Source: an uncultured Candidatus Pelagibacter sp.
Lineage (GTDB): Bacteria; Pseudomonadota; Alphaproteobacteria; Pelagibacterales; Pelagibacteraceae
Assembly: GCA_905616395.1 (NCBI GenBank)
Contig: CAJQSQ010000004.1
Location: forward strand, 1 to 64,000
Length of the DNA stretch: 64,000 bases
Direction: 5' to 3'
This document shows, in pieces, positions 29,518 to 38,774 of the stretch (position 1 is the first letter of the stretch; the number at the start of each line of letters is the position of its first letter). A program made the translations under genes and the position numbers. The notes below the pieces were generated by a model. That model ran no database searches. It was not told where the DNA came from and saw only the letters and a list, made by a program, of their open reading frames with translations.

Positions 29518-30630
29518 ATGGCATTGAAAAATTTCAAATTTAATGTCATTGAAAATGATAAATTTGCCAGAACTGGCATTATTGAAACTCATAGAGGCAA
29601 CATTCAGACACCAGCATTTATGCCTGTTGGTACACAGGCAACTGTAAAAGCTTGCTTTATTGACGATGTTATTAAAACTGGTTCTGAAATAATACTTTCT
29701 AACACTTATCATTTAATGATTAGACCTGGTGTGGATAGAATAATTTCTGCAGGAGGACTTCACAAGTTTATGAATTGTAAGCTTCCCATACTTACAGATT
29801 CTGGTGGGTTTCAAGTTATGTCACTTTCAAAATTAAATAAAGTAGACAGAGAAAAAGGTGCAATATTCAACTCTCATGTAGATGGTAAAAAATTCATATT
29901 AAGTCCCGAAGAAAGCATAAGAGTTCAAAAGGGACTAGACTCAGATATTGTTATGATCATGGATGAGTGTCCCAAAAAGACTACCGATTATGATGTAATA
30001 AATAAATCTATGGAACTATCCATATATTGGGCTGAAAGATCTAAAATAGCTTTTGGTTTAAACCCACACAAAGCTTTATTTGGAATAGTCCAGGGTGGTT
30101 TATTCAAAGATTTAAGAACAAAATCTCTTAATGAGTTAATCAAAATTGGCTTTGATGGCTATGCGATTGGCGGTCTTGCGGTAGGAGAGAGTCAAAATGA
30201 AATGTTTAGTGTTCTGGATGATTTAGAAAATATTATGCCTGATGATAAACCAAGATATTTAATGGGTGTAGGAACGCCAGCTGATATTCTAGGAGCTGTT
30301 AAGAGAGGTGTTGATATGTTCGATTGCGTAATGCCCACGAGATCTGGAAGAACCGGTTTAGCTTTTACTTGGAAAGGTCGTATAAATATTAAAAATAATA
30401 AATTTAAAAATGACAATGAGCCTCTTGATCCTAATTGTTCAAATCTAAATCTTAACAAGTATTCAAAAAACTATCTAAATCATCTATTTAATACTAATGA
30501 AATACTGGGTTCTACACTTTTAACCTTACATAACATCAACTTTTATCAAGAATTAATGTCCTCGATTAGAGAAAATATAAAAAAAGGTACATTTGATAAA
30601 TTTCATGATGAATACATTGATAAGTTGTAA
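29518..30630 (+). CDS. tgt: queuine tRNA-ribosyltransferase with degenerate zinc site
   Basis: Exchanges guanine-34 for a queuosine precursor in tRNAs with GUN anticodons. It is 370 aa with all catalytic blocks: TDSGGFQVMSL, GLVQGG-like GIVQGGLFKDLR, and FDCVMPTRSGRTG with the nucleophilic aspartate. The C-terminal zinc motif, normally CxCxxC and a distant His, reads C307-x-N309-x-x-L312 with H338 kept at the exact spacing. Two of four ligands are replaced. Confidence 0.94.
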   Translation: MALKNFKFNVIENDKFARTGIIETHRGNIQTPAFMPVGTQATVKACFIDDVIKTGSEIILSNTYHLMIRPGVDRIISAGGLHKFMNCKLPILTDSGGFQVMSLSKLNKVDREKGAIFNSHVDGKKFILSPEESIRVQKGLDSDIVMIMDECPKKTTDYDVINKSMELSIYWAERSKIAFGLNPHKALFGIVQGGLFKDLRTKSLNELIKIGFDGYAIGGLAVGESQNEMFSVLDDLENIMPDDKPRYLMGVGTPADILGAVKRGVDMFDCVMPTRSGRTGLAFTWKGRINIKNNKFKNDNEPLDPNCSNLNLNKYSKNYLNHLFNTNEILGSTLLTLHNINFYQELMSSIRENIKKGTFDKFHDEYIDKL

Positions 30631-30766
30631 TTTAAATATTTGCAATTTGTGATGTTATGGAATAAATAATTGTTTTTGGTAATAAAAATTATTCAAGTTT
30701 GATATTTTTTTATTGTTTAAATTTTTAAGTGTAAAGAAATTTAAAAATTTTAAAAAAGACTTCACC

Positions 30767-30803
30767 AAAAGTTTTTTTTTAAAATTAAATAAAAAAAACT
30801 TTT
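30767..30803. repeat. perfect AT-rich inverted repeat (13-bp arms) before tRNA-Lys
   Basis: AAAAGTTTTTTTT (30767-30779) and AAAAAAAACTTTT (30791-30803) are exact reverse complements with an 11-base loop. It stands between tgt and tRNA-Lys in a 198-base space with no supported gene. It could terminate tgt transcription, though the stem holds only one G-C pair. Confidence 0.5.
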
Positions 30804-30828
30804 ATCTCAACTTAATAAATTTATATGT

Positions 30829-30904
<76 letters not shown>

Positions 30905-30924
30905 CTAAAATAATCTCTTAAATA

Positions 30925-31752
30925 TTAACTAATTGTAATTGGTGGATAGTCTAAAATAACACTACTTTCCCATTCTGCTAAATCTTTTATTCTTTTAGAG
31001 GATGATGGGTGTGTGCTCATAAATTGAGGGGGTTCTTTGCCTTTATTTTCTGCTTTCATTCTTTCCCATAACTTTTTAGTTTCCCTAATATCAAAACCAG
31101 ATAATGATGCAAAAATCATTCCCAGGTAATCAGCCTCACTTTCTTGGGTTCTTGAGAAAGGATTCATTATACCTATTTGGGATAATAGTCCTACAGTGTT
31201 CATGCCTGTTGCTTGATTGATCTGTCCTAATTTTCCACCTGAAAAAATATCAATCAAAGATGTTCCAGTTTGTAAAAGTGCACTTCTACTTGCTCTTTCA
31301 ACAGAATGTTTAGCAACAGCATGCGCAATTTCATGACCCATAACTGATGCAAGGCCATTTGTATTTTTTGTAACATCAAGTATTCCTGTGTACACAGCAA
31401 TTTTACCACCAGGCATACACCAAGCATTTTTAACTTTTTTATTATCTATTAAAATATATTCCCAATCAAAATTAACAGTAGGATCATTTAGACCCGCTCT
31501 ATAAAAATATTCTGATATAGAGTTTTCCATTCTTTTTCCAATATCTTTAATTTCATTTAGTGTTTTAGTGTCATCACTCATTTTCTCTTTTTCTTTGACC
31601 TTTTCAAAAATTTGAGCTGCTTGAGCGTTTAATTTAGATTCGGGTATAATTTTTAATTGCCTTCTGTCAGTTATTGGCGCTGTAGAACAGGCACTTAGCA
31701 TCAAGCCTGAACATCCACACCCAACATAATTTAAAAATTTTCTTCTATTCAT
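30925..31752 (-). CDS. M48-family zinc metalloprotease, Tat-type lipoprotein
   Basis: A periplasmic protease/chaperone-like protein (LoiP/YcaL/BepA group), 275 aa. The N-terminus is MNRRKFLNYVGCGCSGLMLS followed by AC: a twin-arginine pair at 3-4 and a lipobox LSAC with C22, so it is probably Tat-exported and lipid-anchored. The zinc site HEIAH is at 140-144, with a downstream glutamate in TQESEADYLG. It probably helps outer-membrane protein quality control. It sits alone on the minus strand after tRNA-Lys. Confidence 0.9.
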   Translation of the reverse strand: MNRRKFLNYVGCGCSGLMLSACSTAPITDRRQLKIIPESKLNAQAAQIFEKVKEKEKMSDDTKTLNEIKDIGKRMENSISEYFYRAGLNDPTVNFDWEYILIDNKKVKNAWCMPGGKIAVYTGILDVTKNTNGLASVMGHEIAHAVAKHSVERASRSALLQTGTSLIDIFSGGKLGQINQATGMNTVGLLSQIGIMNPFSRTQESEADYLGMIFASLSGFDIRETKKLWERMKAENKGKEPPQFMSTHPSSSKRIKDLAEWESSVILDYPPITIS

Positions 31753-31791
31753 TTTATTAAAATTTTGATAATCATATAAATATATACTTTT

Positions 31792-31869
31792 ATGAATTTA
31801 AACAATAAAATCTTAGTTACACTTTTCATCGTAGCCGTTTCATTTGTTGTTTATTCTAGTTATAACTAA
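31792..31869 (+). CDS. possible 25-aa membrane microprotein
   Basis: ATG at 31792 opens MNLNNKILVTLFIVAVSFVV and five further residues before TAA. The peptide is a polar start followed by one clean membrane helix. It sits seven bases before the start of the DUF502 gene, itself a membrane protein. It could be a genuine small membrane peptide or chance; nothing else supports it. Confidence 0.3.
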   Translation: MNLNNKILVTLFIVAVSFVVYSSYN

Positions 31870-31876
31870 ATTATCT

Positions 31877-32491
31877 ATGCCTATTAAGAAAAAAAAATCA
31901 TTAGCTCTTAAATTAAGAAACTATTTTTTTACAGGTGTAATTGTTTTAATACCTATTGGCTTTACACTTTATTTAAGCAAATTTTTAATAAATTTTTTAA
32001 CAAATTTAGTACCATCTGGATTAAATCCTAATACTTATCTTCCTTATGCAATTCCAGGTATTGAAATAATTTTAACAATTATTTTTATTACAGTTGTTGG
32101 TGGCCTTTCTTTAACTTTTATAGGTAAAAAATTTTTACAAATAATTGACGATTTATTTAAAAGAATGCCGATACTAAGAACTATTTACTCAGCGATTGGA
32201 CAAATGACAGATTCTTTTAGAGAGCAAGAGGATAATAAAAAAAGCGTAGTACTAGTTGAGTATCCAAGAAAAGGATCATGGGCTGTAGGTTTCGCTACCA
32301 AAGAGAATACAGGTGAAATTAAAGCTAAAACAAATATTAACTTGGTTAATGTTTTTATTCCAACGACGCCCAACCCAACAAGTGGCTTTCTGTTAATGAT
32401 ACCAAAAGAGGATTTGATTTATCTGGATATGACATTTGAAGAAGCGTCAAAATTTATAGTTTCAGCGGGAACCTCTAAGCCAAAAAACTAA
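31877..32491 (+). CDS. DUF502 family membrane protein
   Basis: A 204-aa membrane protein of the DUF502/COG2928 family with unknown biochemical role. I chose the start MPIKKKKSLALKLRNYFFTG at 31877, because the basic stretch then precedes the first helix; an in-frame ATG at 31844 would add eleven residues. The family block GIVVLIP-like GVIVLIPIGFTLYL, a second helix near 75-95 (GIEIILTIIFITVVGG) and a soluble C-terminal part with VFIPTTPNPTSGFLLMIP are visible. Its stop overlaps the recG stop. Confidence 0.85.
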   Translation: MPIKKKKSLALKLRNYFFTGVIVLIPIGFTLYLSKFLINFLTNLVPSGLNPNTYLPYAIPGIEIILTIIFITVVGGLSLTFIGKKFLQIIDDLFKRMPILRTIYSAIGQMTDSFREQEDNKKSVVLVEYPRKGSWAVGFATKENTGEIKAKTNINLVNVFIPTTPNPTSGFLLMIPKEDLIYLDMTFEEASKFIVSAGTSKPKN

Positions 32492-34539
32492 ACTATATCG
32501 TTAATTATATCTGCTTGATCGTATAACTTGAGTAATGCTTTATATTTTTTAATATCAATATTTTCTAATTCTATTTTTTTAATTTGCTTTTCTGCCATTA
32601 AAAATAAATCTTCGTTTTGAATTGGGTCTGCTAATTTAAAATTTTTAATACCACTTTGTTTAAATCCAAGTAAATCACCGAAACCTCTTAACTTCATATC
32701 TTCTTCTGAAATTTCAAAACCATCATTAGAGTTTTTTAGAATATTAATTCTTTTTTTTGCATTAACACTTAAATTAGACTTAAACATCAATATACAACTA
32801 GCTTGTTTTGTGCCACGTCCAACTCTTCCTCTTAACTGGTGTAACTGTGATAAACCAAATTTATTAGCGTTTTCTATTATGATTACATTAGCATTAGGAA
32901 AATCTATACCAACTTCTATAATTGTTGTTGAAACTAAAATTGAATATTCTTTGTTTAAAAATTTATTCAATATTTCTTCTTTTTCTTCATTGTCAATTTT
33001 TCCATGAAGTAATGCAACATTGTTTGGAAAAATTTCATTAAGAAATTTATATTTAGTAACTGAAGATTGGTGATCTAATTTTTTTGATTCCTCTATCAAG
33101 GGACATACCCAGAAGATTTGGTTTCCTTCCTTTATTTCCTTTTTAACAAAACTAATAACATCATCTATTTTACTTTCTAATTTACTGTAAGTTTTAACCT
33201 CTTTTCTATTACTTGGTTTTTCCTTAATAATAGAAACATCCATATCACCATAAACTGACATAGTTAGGGTTCTTGGAATTGGTGTTGCAGACATTAAAAG
33301 AACATCACAATTATCACCACCCTTATCTGATAAAAGCTTTCTTTGCCTAACTCCAAATTTATGCTGTTCATCAATTATAATATAACCAAGGTTTGCAAAA
33401 ACTATTTTTTTTTGAAAAATTGCATGTGTACCAAATACCATTTGAATTTCATTGTTTTCTAATTCTTTTACAATTCTTTTTTTTTCACTATTTTCACTTT
33501 TACTGGAAAGTAATTCAACTTTAATATTTTTAGGAAATAGTTTTTTTGCCAAACTATAATGCTGTCTAGCTAATATTTCAGTAGGGGCCATTAATGCAAC
33601 TTGGAACCCTGAACTAATGACACTTAAAGAAGAAATTAATGCAACAATAGTTTTGCCACTTCCAACATCACCCTGTAAAAGTCTAAACATTTTACTTTTA
33701 GAATTTAGGTCATTATTGATATCATTTAATGAACTCTTTTGATCATTAGTAAGAATAAAATCTAATTTATTAATTATATTGTTATGAGCTTTTTCACTAA
33801 AATTTTTTGAAACTTTTTTAATTTTTTTAATTTTTTTTCTAATTTCTGAATTAACTAAAAATGACGCTAGTATTTCATCATAAGCAAGCCTTTTATAGAA
33901 ATCGGATTTATAATTTTCAATATTTTTTGGATCATGTAATTTTATTATAGATTCATTCCAGCTTTGATAATTAAAATTTTTTAATATGTCTTTATCATGC
34001 CACTCTATTAAAGTAGGTAAGTTTTTTAATATTTGATTAATAATTTTATTATAAGTTTTTTCAGTAATGCCTTCTGTTAATGAATACTTATTATCAACAT
34101 TTTCAATTAAAGAACTGTCTTGTGAAATATACGTGGGGTTTGTTATTTGATATCGTCCTTTATAATTACTTATCTTGCCACTAATTGTCACTTCTTCATT
34201 TAGTGGTAAAATTTTTCTCACATATCCTTCATGACTATTAAAAAATATACAATCAATCTTTCCAGTTTCATCAATGCAATTAACTCTATTTGGTAAGTTT
34301 CTAACTCTTGGAAATTGATATTTTAATGGGACAATTCTGATAGTTTGAATAACACCTATTTGGAGGTCGCAAATTTTACTAACGAGTGTTCTGTCAGTAA
34401 AAGATTTAGGCAATCTCCAAAGTAAGTCAAAAATATTATTTACTTTTTTTTTCTTCAAAATTTCCATGGTTTTTTTACCCACACCATTTAATTTGGTTAG
34501 ATCAGCCAATAAATAATCATAATTATTCATATTTTTCAT
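32488..34539 (-). CDS. recG: ATP-dependent DNA helicase RecG
   Basis: Reverses stalled forks and branch-migrates Holliday junctions. It is 683 aa: a wedge/OB domain, Walker A RLLQGDVGSGKTIVAL, DEQHKFGVRQR, the SATPIPRT motif and the C-terminal QLRGRVGRG helicase block. An internal start MNNYDYLLADL at 34530 is also possible. It is convergent with DUF502 and divergent from sdhE, the usual alphaproteobacterial neighbour. Confidence 0.96.
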   Translation of the reverse strand: MKNMNNYDYLLADLTKLNGVGKKTMEILKKKKVNNIFDLLWRLPKSFTDRTLVSKICDLQIGVIQTIRIVPLKYQFPRVRNLPNRVNCIDETGKIDCIFFNSHEGYVRKILPLNEEVTISGKISNYKGRYQITNPTYISQDSSLIENVDNKYSLTEGITEKTYNKIINQILKNLPTLIEWHDKDILKNFNYQSWNESIIKLHDPKNIENYKSDFYKRLAYDEILASFLVNSEIRKKIKKIKKVSKNFSEKAHNNIINKLDFILTNDQKSSLNDINNDLNSKSKMFRLLQGDVGSGKTIVALISSLSVISSGFQVALMAPTEILARQHYSLAKKLFPKNIKVELLSSKSENSEKKRIVKELENNEIQMVFGTHAIFQKKIVFANLGYIIIDEQHKFGVRQRKLLSDKGGDNCDVLLMSATPIPRTLTMSVYGDMDVSIIKEKPSNRKEVKTYSKLESKIDDVISFVKKEIKEGNQIFWVCPLIEESKKLDHQSSVTKYKFLNEIFPNNVALLHGKIDNEEKEEILNKFLNKEYSILVSTTIIEVGIDFPNANVIIIENANKFGLSQLHQLRGRVGRGTKQASCILMFKSNLSVNAKKRINILKNSNDGFEISEEDMKLRGFGDLLGFKQSGIKNFKLADPIQNEDLFLMAEKQIKKIELENIDIKKYKALLKLYDQADIINDIV

Positions 34540-34563
34540 GTTAGGTGTAATATATTAAATTTT

Positions 34564-34830
34564 ATGACTATTAATATAAAGGAATTAAAAAATAAAATAA
34601 TTTATAGAGCAAACTATAGAGGGACTAAGGAAATGGATAAGCTGCTAGGTTCATTTACTAAAAAATATATTAATCAGTTTAATGAACAAGAGTTAATGCT
34701 TTTATGTGATTTGTTAGATTGTGATGATGAAAATCTTTATAAATTTAATCAAGGTCAAAATTTAACAATTCAAATTAAGACAAACAAAGTTACAGAGATG
34801 TTTAAAAATTATAATTATACAAGTGAATAG
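34564..34830 (+). CDS. sdhE: FAD assembly factor SdhE
   Basis: Promotes covalent attachment of FAD to the succinate dehydrogenase flavoprotein. It is 88 aa with the invariant YRGTKEMDKLLG motif (RGxxE) and the acidic LLDCDDENLYKF block. In related bacteria recG-sdhE-mfd are together; here mfd is missing and a tRNA-Ser follows directly, with no gap after the stop. Confidence 0.92.
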   Translation: MTINIKELKNKIIYRANYRGTKEMDKLLGSFTKKYINQFNEQELMLLCDLLDCDDENLYKFNQGQNLTIQIKTNKVTEMFKNYNYTSE

Positions 34831-34920
34831 TGGCGGAGAGACTGAGATTCGAACTCAGGAAAGAGTTGCCCCTTTGCCGGTTTTCAAGACCGGTGCATTC
34901 AACCGCTCTGCCATCTCTCC
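34831..34920 (-). tRNA. tRNA-Ser (anticodon UGA)
   Basis: 90 nt on the minus strand with acceptor GGAGAGA/TCTCTCC, anticodon stem-loop CCGGTCTTGAAAACCGG (TGA), a long class II variable arm, T loop TTCGAAT, discriminator G and an encoded CCA. It is convergent with sdhE and adjacent to its stop. Confidence 0.96.
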
Positions 34921-35018
34921 GTTAGCATCGTTTTATTATTATAAATTTTTAATTCAACAATAAAATTAATAAATTGAACAGATTATCACTTAAAAGGTAT
35001 AAATTTATTACCGTGGAA

Positions 35019-35894
35019 ATGCAAAAATTTAATAAAGGTATAGGATTAACTGCACTAGGATCTTTTTGGTGGGGTGTTATTGGTGTTATTTACTTCAAAT
35101 ATATTTCATTTGCTGGTTCTATAGAGGTAGTGATCCATCGTTGTGTATGGACATCTGTAGTTTTAATAATAAGTACCTTTTACTTTTCTAAATGGGATAT
35201 TTTTTTTGAAATTATAAATAATAAAAGGAGCATAATTTATTTATTTTTTTCAAGCTTACTAATTTTTATAAATTGGGCAACTTGGATTTATGCCGTAGGT
35301 GCAGAAAAGATTATTGATGCAAGCTTTGGCTATTTTATTGTGCCAATCTTAAGTGTATTCCTAGGATATATTTTTTATGGTGAAAAAATAAATAAAAGAA
35401 GAGGTCTTTCCATACTTCTTGTTTTGTTGTCGATATTATTTCTTTTATTTAAAAGTTTCCATTCAATCCCATGGGTTGGAATAATTGTTGCTCTAAGTTG
35501 GGGTCTTTATAACCTTCTTAGAAAAAAAGTAAATGTTGATACTGATATTGGCCTTCTAATAGAAAGTCTCTTTATATTACCATTTGCATTATTTGCATTT
35601 TTTTTACTTTTTAAAAATAATTTAAATATCTTTAGTTTGAATGATCCTTCATTAATGTTTATATTAATGTTAGCTGGGCCAATAACTGTCATACCTCTAT
35701 TTCTACACGTAAGAGGTGTTGAGCTATGTGGTCTTGGACCCACTGGAATGGTTTTCTATATAACCCCAACATTTCAGTTTTTATTAGGTTTTTTTTATTA
35801 TGATGAGGCTTTTTCTTTCGATAAATCATTAAGTTTCATTTTAATATGGATTGCTGTAATTATTTATTTAAAAGATTTATATGAAAATAATTAA
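35019..35894 (+). CDS. RarD-like EamA-family permease
   Basis: A drug/metabolite-type membrane protein, about ten helices, 291 aa from the preferred start MQKFNKGIGLTALGS at 35019. A 15-residue longer form from 34974 is possible. Blocks typical of RarD are FWWGVIGVIYFKY, EVVIHRCVWT, NWATWIYAVG and FGYFIVPILSVFLGYIFYGE. RarD was named for chloramphenicol sensitivity, but the physiological substrate is unknown. Its end overlaps the transglycosylase gene by 14 bases. Confidence 0.87.
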   Translation: MQKFNKGIGLTALGSFWWGVIGVIYFKYISFAGSIEVVIHRCVWTSVVLIISTFYFSKWDIFFEIINNKRSIIYLFFSSLLIFINWATWIYAVGAEKIIDASFGYFIVPILSVFLGYIFYGEKINKRRGLSILLVLLSILFLLFKSFHSIPWVGIIVALSWGLYNLLRKKVNVDTDIGLLIESLFILPFALFAFFLLFKNNLNIFSLNDPSLMFILMLAGPITVIPLFLHVRGVELCGLGPTGMVFYITPTFQFLLGFFYYDEAFSFDKSLSFILIWIAVIIYLKDLYENN

Positions 35895-36882
35895 ATATTT
35901 TATAATTATATTTTTCACAATTATCCAGGGAGCATTAAATGCCAATGAAAAAGAATTTAATGAGTGGTTGGTAGATTTTAAAGTTTATGCTTTAGAAAAA
36001 AAAATTTCAGAAAAAACATTCAATTTAGCAATGTCTGATGTTATGTTTTTACCTAAGGTAATAAAATATGACCGTTTTCAACCCGAGTTCTATGAAGACA
36101 CAAAGACTTACATATCGAAGAGAACCTCTAAACAAAAAGTAAAAATGGGTGTTCAACTTTATGGATTGAATAAAGATTTCATAAATATGATAGATAATAA
36201 GTTTTCAGTTGATAAAGAGTTACTTTTAGCATTGATGGGGATAGAGACTAATTTTGGAACTTATGTAGGAAAAATGGATATATTGTCATCACTTGCAACT
36301 TTAAGTTATGATCAACGAAGATCTGATTTTTTTACTAATGAGTTAATTACAATTCTACAATTAATAGATGCGGGGAAAATAGACCATGATATTTTATATG
36401 GTTCGTGGGCAGGAGCTTTCGGTTTTTTTCAATTTATGCCCTCTACTATAGACAGTTATGCCATAGACTATGACAAAAATAACATTATTGAGCTTAAATC
36501 AACTATAGATTCATTTGCTTCTGCAGCTAACTATATAAATAAAATAGGATGGAAGAAAAAACAACCTTGTTTCATAAAAGTCAAATTAAAAAAAGATATA
36601 CCTAATAATATATTAAACACATCCGCAAAAAAACTTCACAATAAAAATATGTTTAAACTATTAAAAAAATATTTAATTGATGAGGATAGTTTTAATTTTG
36701 TTGACGAAAATTTGATTGTATCAATAATAACACCGGATAAAGATATTATACCTGACGCTCAAAATTTAGATCCCGCCTACATAGTTTTTGAAAATTATGA
36801 AAAAATACTACAATGGAATAGATCCTTGCGATTTGGCCTTGCAGTATGCACTTTAAAGAAAAAATTTGAAAATGCATTGTAA
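35881..36882 (+). CDS. mltB: MltB-type lytic murein transglycosylase
   Basis: Cleaves glycan strands of peptidoglycan in the periplasm. It is 333 aa with a signal peptide of about 20 residues ending LNANEKEF. The catalytic glutamate is E121 in MGIETNFGTYVG. The SLT_2 family blocks YGSWAGAFGFFQFMPSTIDSYA follow. It has no lipobox, so it is probably soluble. It starts the envelope run mltB-rlpA-dacC. Confidence 0.93.
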   Translation: MKIIKYFIIIFFTIIQGALNANEKEFNEWLVDFKVYALEKKISEKTFNLAMSDVMFLPKVIKYDRFQPEFYEDTKTYISKRTSKQKVKMGVQLYGLNKDFINMIDNKFSVDKELLLALMGIETNFGTYVGKMDILSSLATLSYDQRRSDFFTNELITILQLIDAGKIDHDILYGSWAGAFGFFQFMPSTIDSYAIDYDKNNIIELKSTIDSFASAANYINKIGWKKKQPCFIKVKLKKDIPNNILNTSAKKLHNKNMFKLLKKYLIDEDSFNFVDENLIVSIITPDKDIIPDAQNLDPAYIVFENYEKILQWNRSLRFGLAVCTLKKKFENAL

Positions 36883-37630
36883 GAAACTATTAATTTTATG
36901 CTGCTTCATTTTGCTAAATAACTGTACAGCAACTACCTTAAAAAAAAATAAAATTTCCAATTCATTGAATGATCCATTTATAAACAAAGGATTTAGTCTT
37001 ATTTATAGTGATAAGTTTTATGATAATAAGGTTATTTCAAAAAGCATTGATGAACGAAGCCTGGTTATTTTTCAAAAAAATTTAAAAAAAAATACAATTG
37101 TTAAAATTACTAATATTTTAAATAATAAATCTGTTATTGGCACTGTTGGTGGTAGTGCTGTTTATCCCTTATTTAATAATGCAGTATTATCATTCAGAAT
37201 AGCAGAAGAAATAGAGTTAAATGAAAATGAACCTTATGTAGAAATTTTAGAAGTACTAGAAGATGCATTATTTGTAGCAAAAAGAGCTAAAACGTTTGAA
37301 GTAGAAAAAAAAGTTGCCAACAAGGCTCCAGTTAACAATATCAATATTAGTGATCTTAACATTAAAGAAACAAATACCAAAAATGAATTAAGTAAAAAAT
37401 TTTCATATGAAATAAAAATAGCTGATTTTTATTTTAATGATACAGCGTCATTGCTAGTTGATAGAATCATTAAAGAAACAATGATTAGAAATGTTAAAAT
37501 CAAAAAAATTAATGAAAAAAAATATAGAGTATATGCTGGTCCTTTTAATAACATTAACTCTCTACAAAAATCATTTAATGATATAAGCATACTTGAATTT
37601 GAAAATATCGAAATTATAAAAAATGATTAA
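36866..37630 (+). CDS. RlpA-like lipoprotein with C-terminal SPOR domain, catalytic residues not seen
   Basis: A lipoprotein of 254 aa with lipobox LLNNC (C20). The middle shows a remnant double-psi barrel segment (IVKITNILNNKSVIGTVGGS) matching the position of RlpA, and the C-terminus (about 183-254) is SPOR-like with KYRVYAGPFNNINSLQ. SPOR domains bind denuded glycan at division sites. The RlpA catalytic His region and the NDRGPF aspartate are not found, so enzymatic activity is unlikely. Position between mltB and dacC supports the rlpA assignment. Confidence 0.75.
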   Translation: MKMHCKKLLILCCFILLNNCTATTLKKNKISNSLNDPFINKGFSLIYSDKFYDNKVISKSIDERSLVIFQKNLKKNTIVKITNILNNKSVIGTVGGSAVYPLFNNAVLSFRIAEEIELNENEPYVEILEVLEDALFVAKRAKTFEVEKKVANKAPVNNINISDLNIKETNTKNELSKKFSYEIKIADFYFNDTASLLVDRIIKETMIRNVKIKKINEKKYRVYAGPFNNINSLQKSFNDISILEFENIEIIKND

Positions 37631-38774
37631 ATTAAAACTTATAATAATTTTATTAACAACCTTATTAGCATTCAATTCTAATGCTGCGTTTGATGTAAAG
37701 GCTAGAACAGCCATTTTACAAGACTATCTTTCAGGTGAAATATTATTTGAAAAAGATGCAGATAAATCAATTTATCCCGCCTCAATGACGAAAATTATGA
37801 CAGCTATTATAGCATTTGATTTGATAAGAAGTGGTGATTTAAATTTAAATGAAAAATTTTTAGTATCTGAGAATGCCTGGAGACTTTCATCGGCTGGCTA
37901 TTCTTCTATGTTTATAATGGTTGGTGATGAAGTGAGTGTAGAAAATTTACTTAGAGGAATAATCGTTGCATCTGGTAATGATGCATGTGTTGCATTGGCC
38001 GAAGGTATAGCCGGAACAGAGGACGAATTTGCAGTGATGATGACAGCTAAAGCTAAAGAAATAGGAATGGATAATACTAATTTTGCTAATTCATCAGGAA
38101 TTAATAATACTGAAAACGTATCAACTGTAAGAGATATTATGCTTATGTCCAAACATCTTATTAAAGAATTTCCTGAAGAATATAAATATTTTGCAGAAAA
38201 AGAATTTACTTGGGACAGAACAGGTGGTGACCCAATAACCCAAGGTAACAGAAACCCACTATTATATAAAAGCCTTGGAGCAGATGGGATTAAAACTGGC
38301 TATCTAGCAGTCGAAAAATATTCACTAGCGTCATCTGTAGAGAGAAATGGAAGGCGATTAATAGCTGTAGGTAGTGGCTTCAATACTAAAAATGACAGAT
38401 CCCGTGAAAGTGCCAAACTTCTAACGTGGGGTTTAACTAATTTTGATTTAATTGAAATCACAAAAGCTAACACACCAATAGAAAATATTGATGTTTGGTT
38501 GGGTAAAAAAGATACTGTTAAAACTTATATAAAAAATGATATCTATAAAACAATTCCAAAGGCAAAAAAAAGATTACTAAAAGTATCTTTAAATTATAAT
38601 GGCCCCATACAAGCACCCATTAAAAGAGATGACATTTTAGGTAGATTAAAGTTAACCTATGATGGTGATCTTATTGAGGAATATGATTTACTTGCTTATG
38701 AAGATGTTAAAAAATTAAATGTTTTTTCAAGGTTAATGAAATCTATTAATTTTTTAATTTGGGGCGATGTCTAA
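37623..38774 (+). CDS. dacC: D-alanyl-D-alanine carboxypeptidase (PBP5/6 type)
   Basis: Trims the terminal D-Ala of peptidoglycan stems. It is 383 aa with a signal peptide ending FNSNAAF. The serine penicillin-binding motifs are SMTK at 54-57, SGN in IIVASGNDACVAL, and KTG in GADGIKTGYLAV. A C-terminal PBP5_C domain and a hydrophobic tail (LMKSINFLIWGDV) for membrane attachment follow. It overlaps tmk by eight bases. Confidence 0.95.
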   Translation: MIKLKLIIILLTTLLAFNSNAAFDVKARTAILQDYLSGEILFEKDADKSIYPASMTKIMTAIIAFDLIRSGDLNLNEKFLVSENAWRLSSAGYSSMFIMVGDEVSVENLLRGIIVASGNDACVALAEGIAGTEDEFAVMMTAKAKEIGMDNTNFANSSGINNTENVSTVRDIMLMSKHLIKEFPEEYKYFAEKEFTWDRTGGDPITQGNRNPLLYKSLGADGIKTGYLAVEKYSLASSVERNGRRLIAVGSGFNTKNDRSRESAKLLTWGLTNFDLIEITKANTPIENIDVWLGKKDTVKTYIKNDIYKTIPKAKKRLLKVSLNYNGPIQAPIKRDDILGRLKLTYDGDLIEEYDLLAYEDVKKLNVFSRLMKSINFLIWGDV

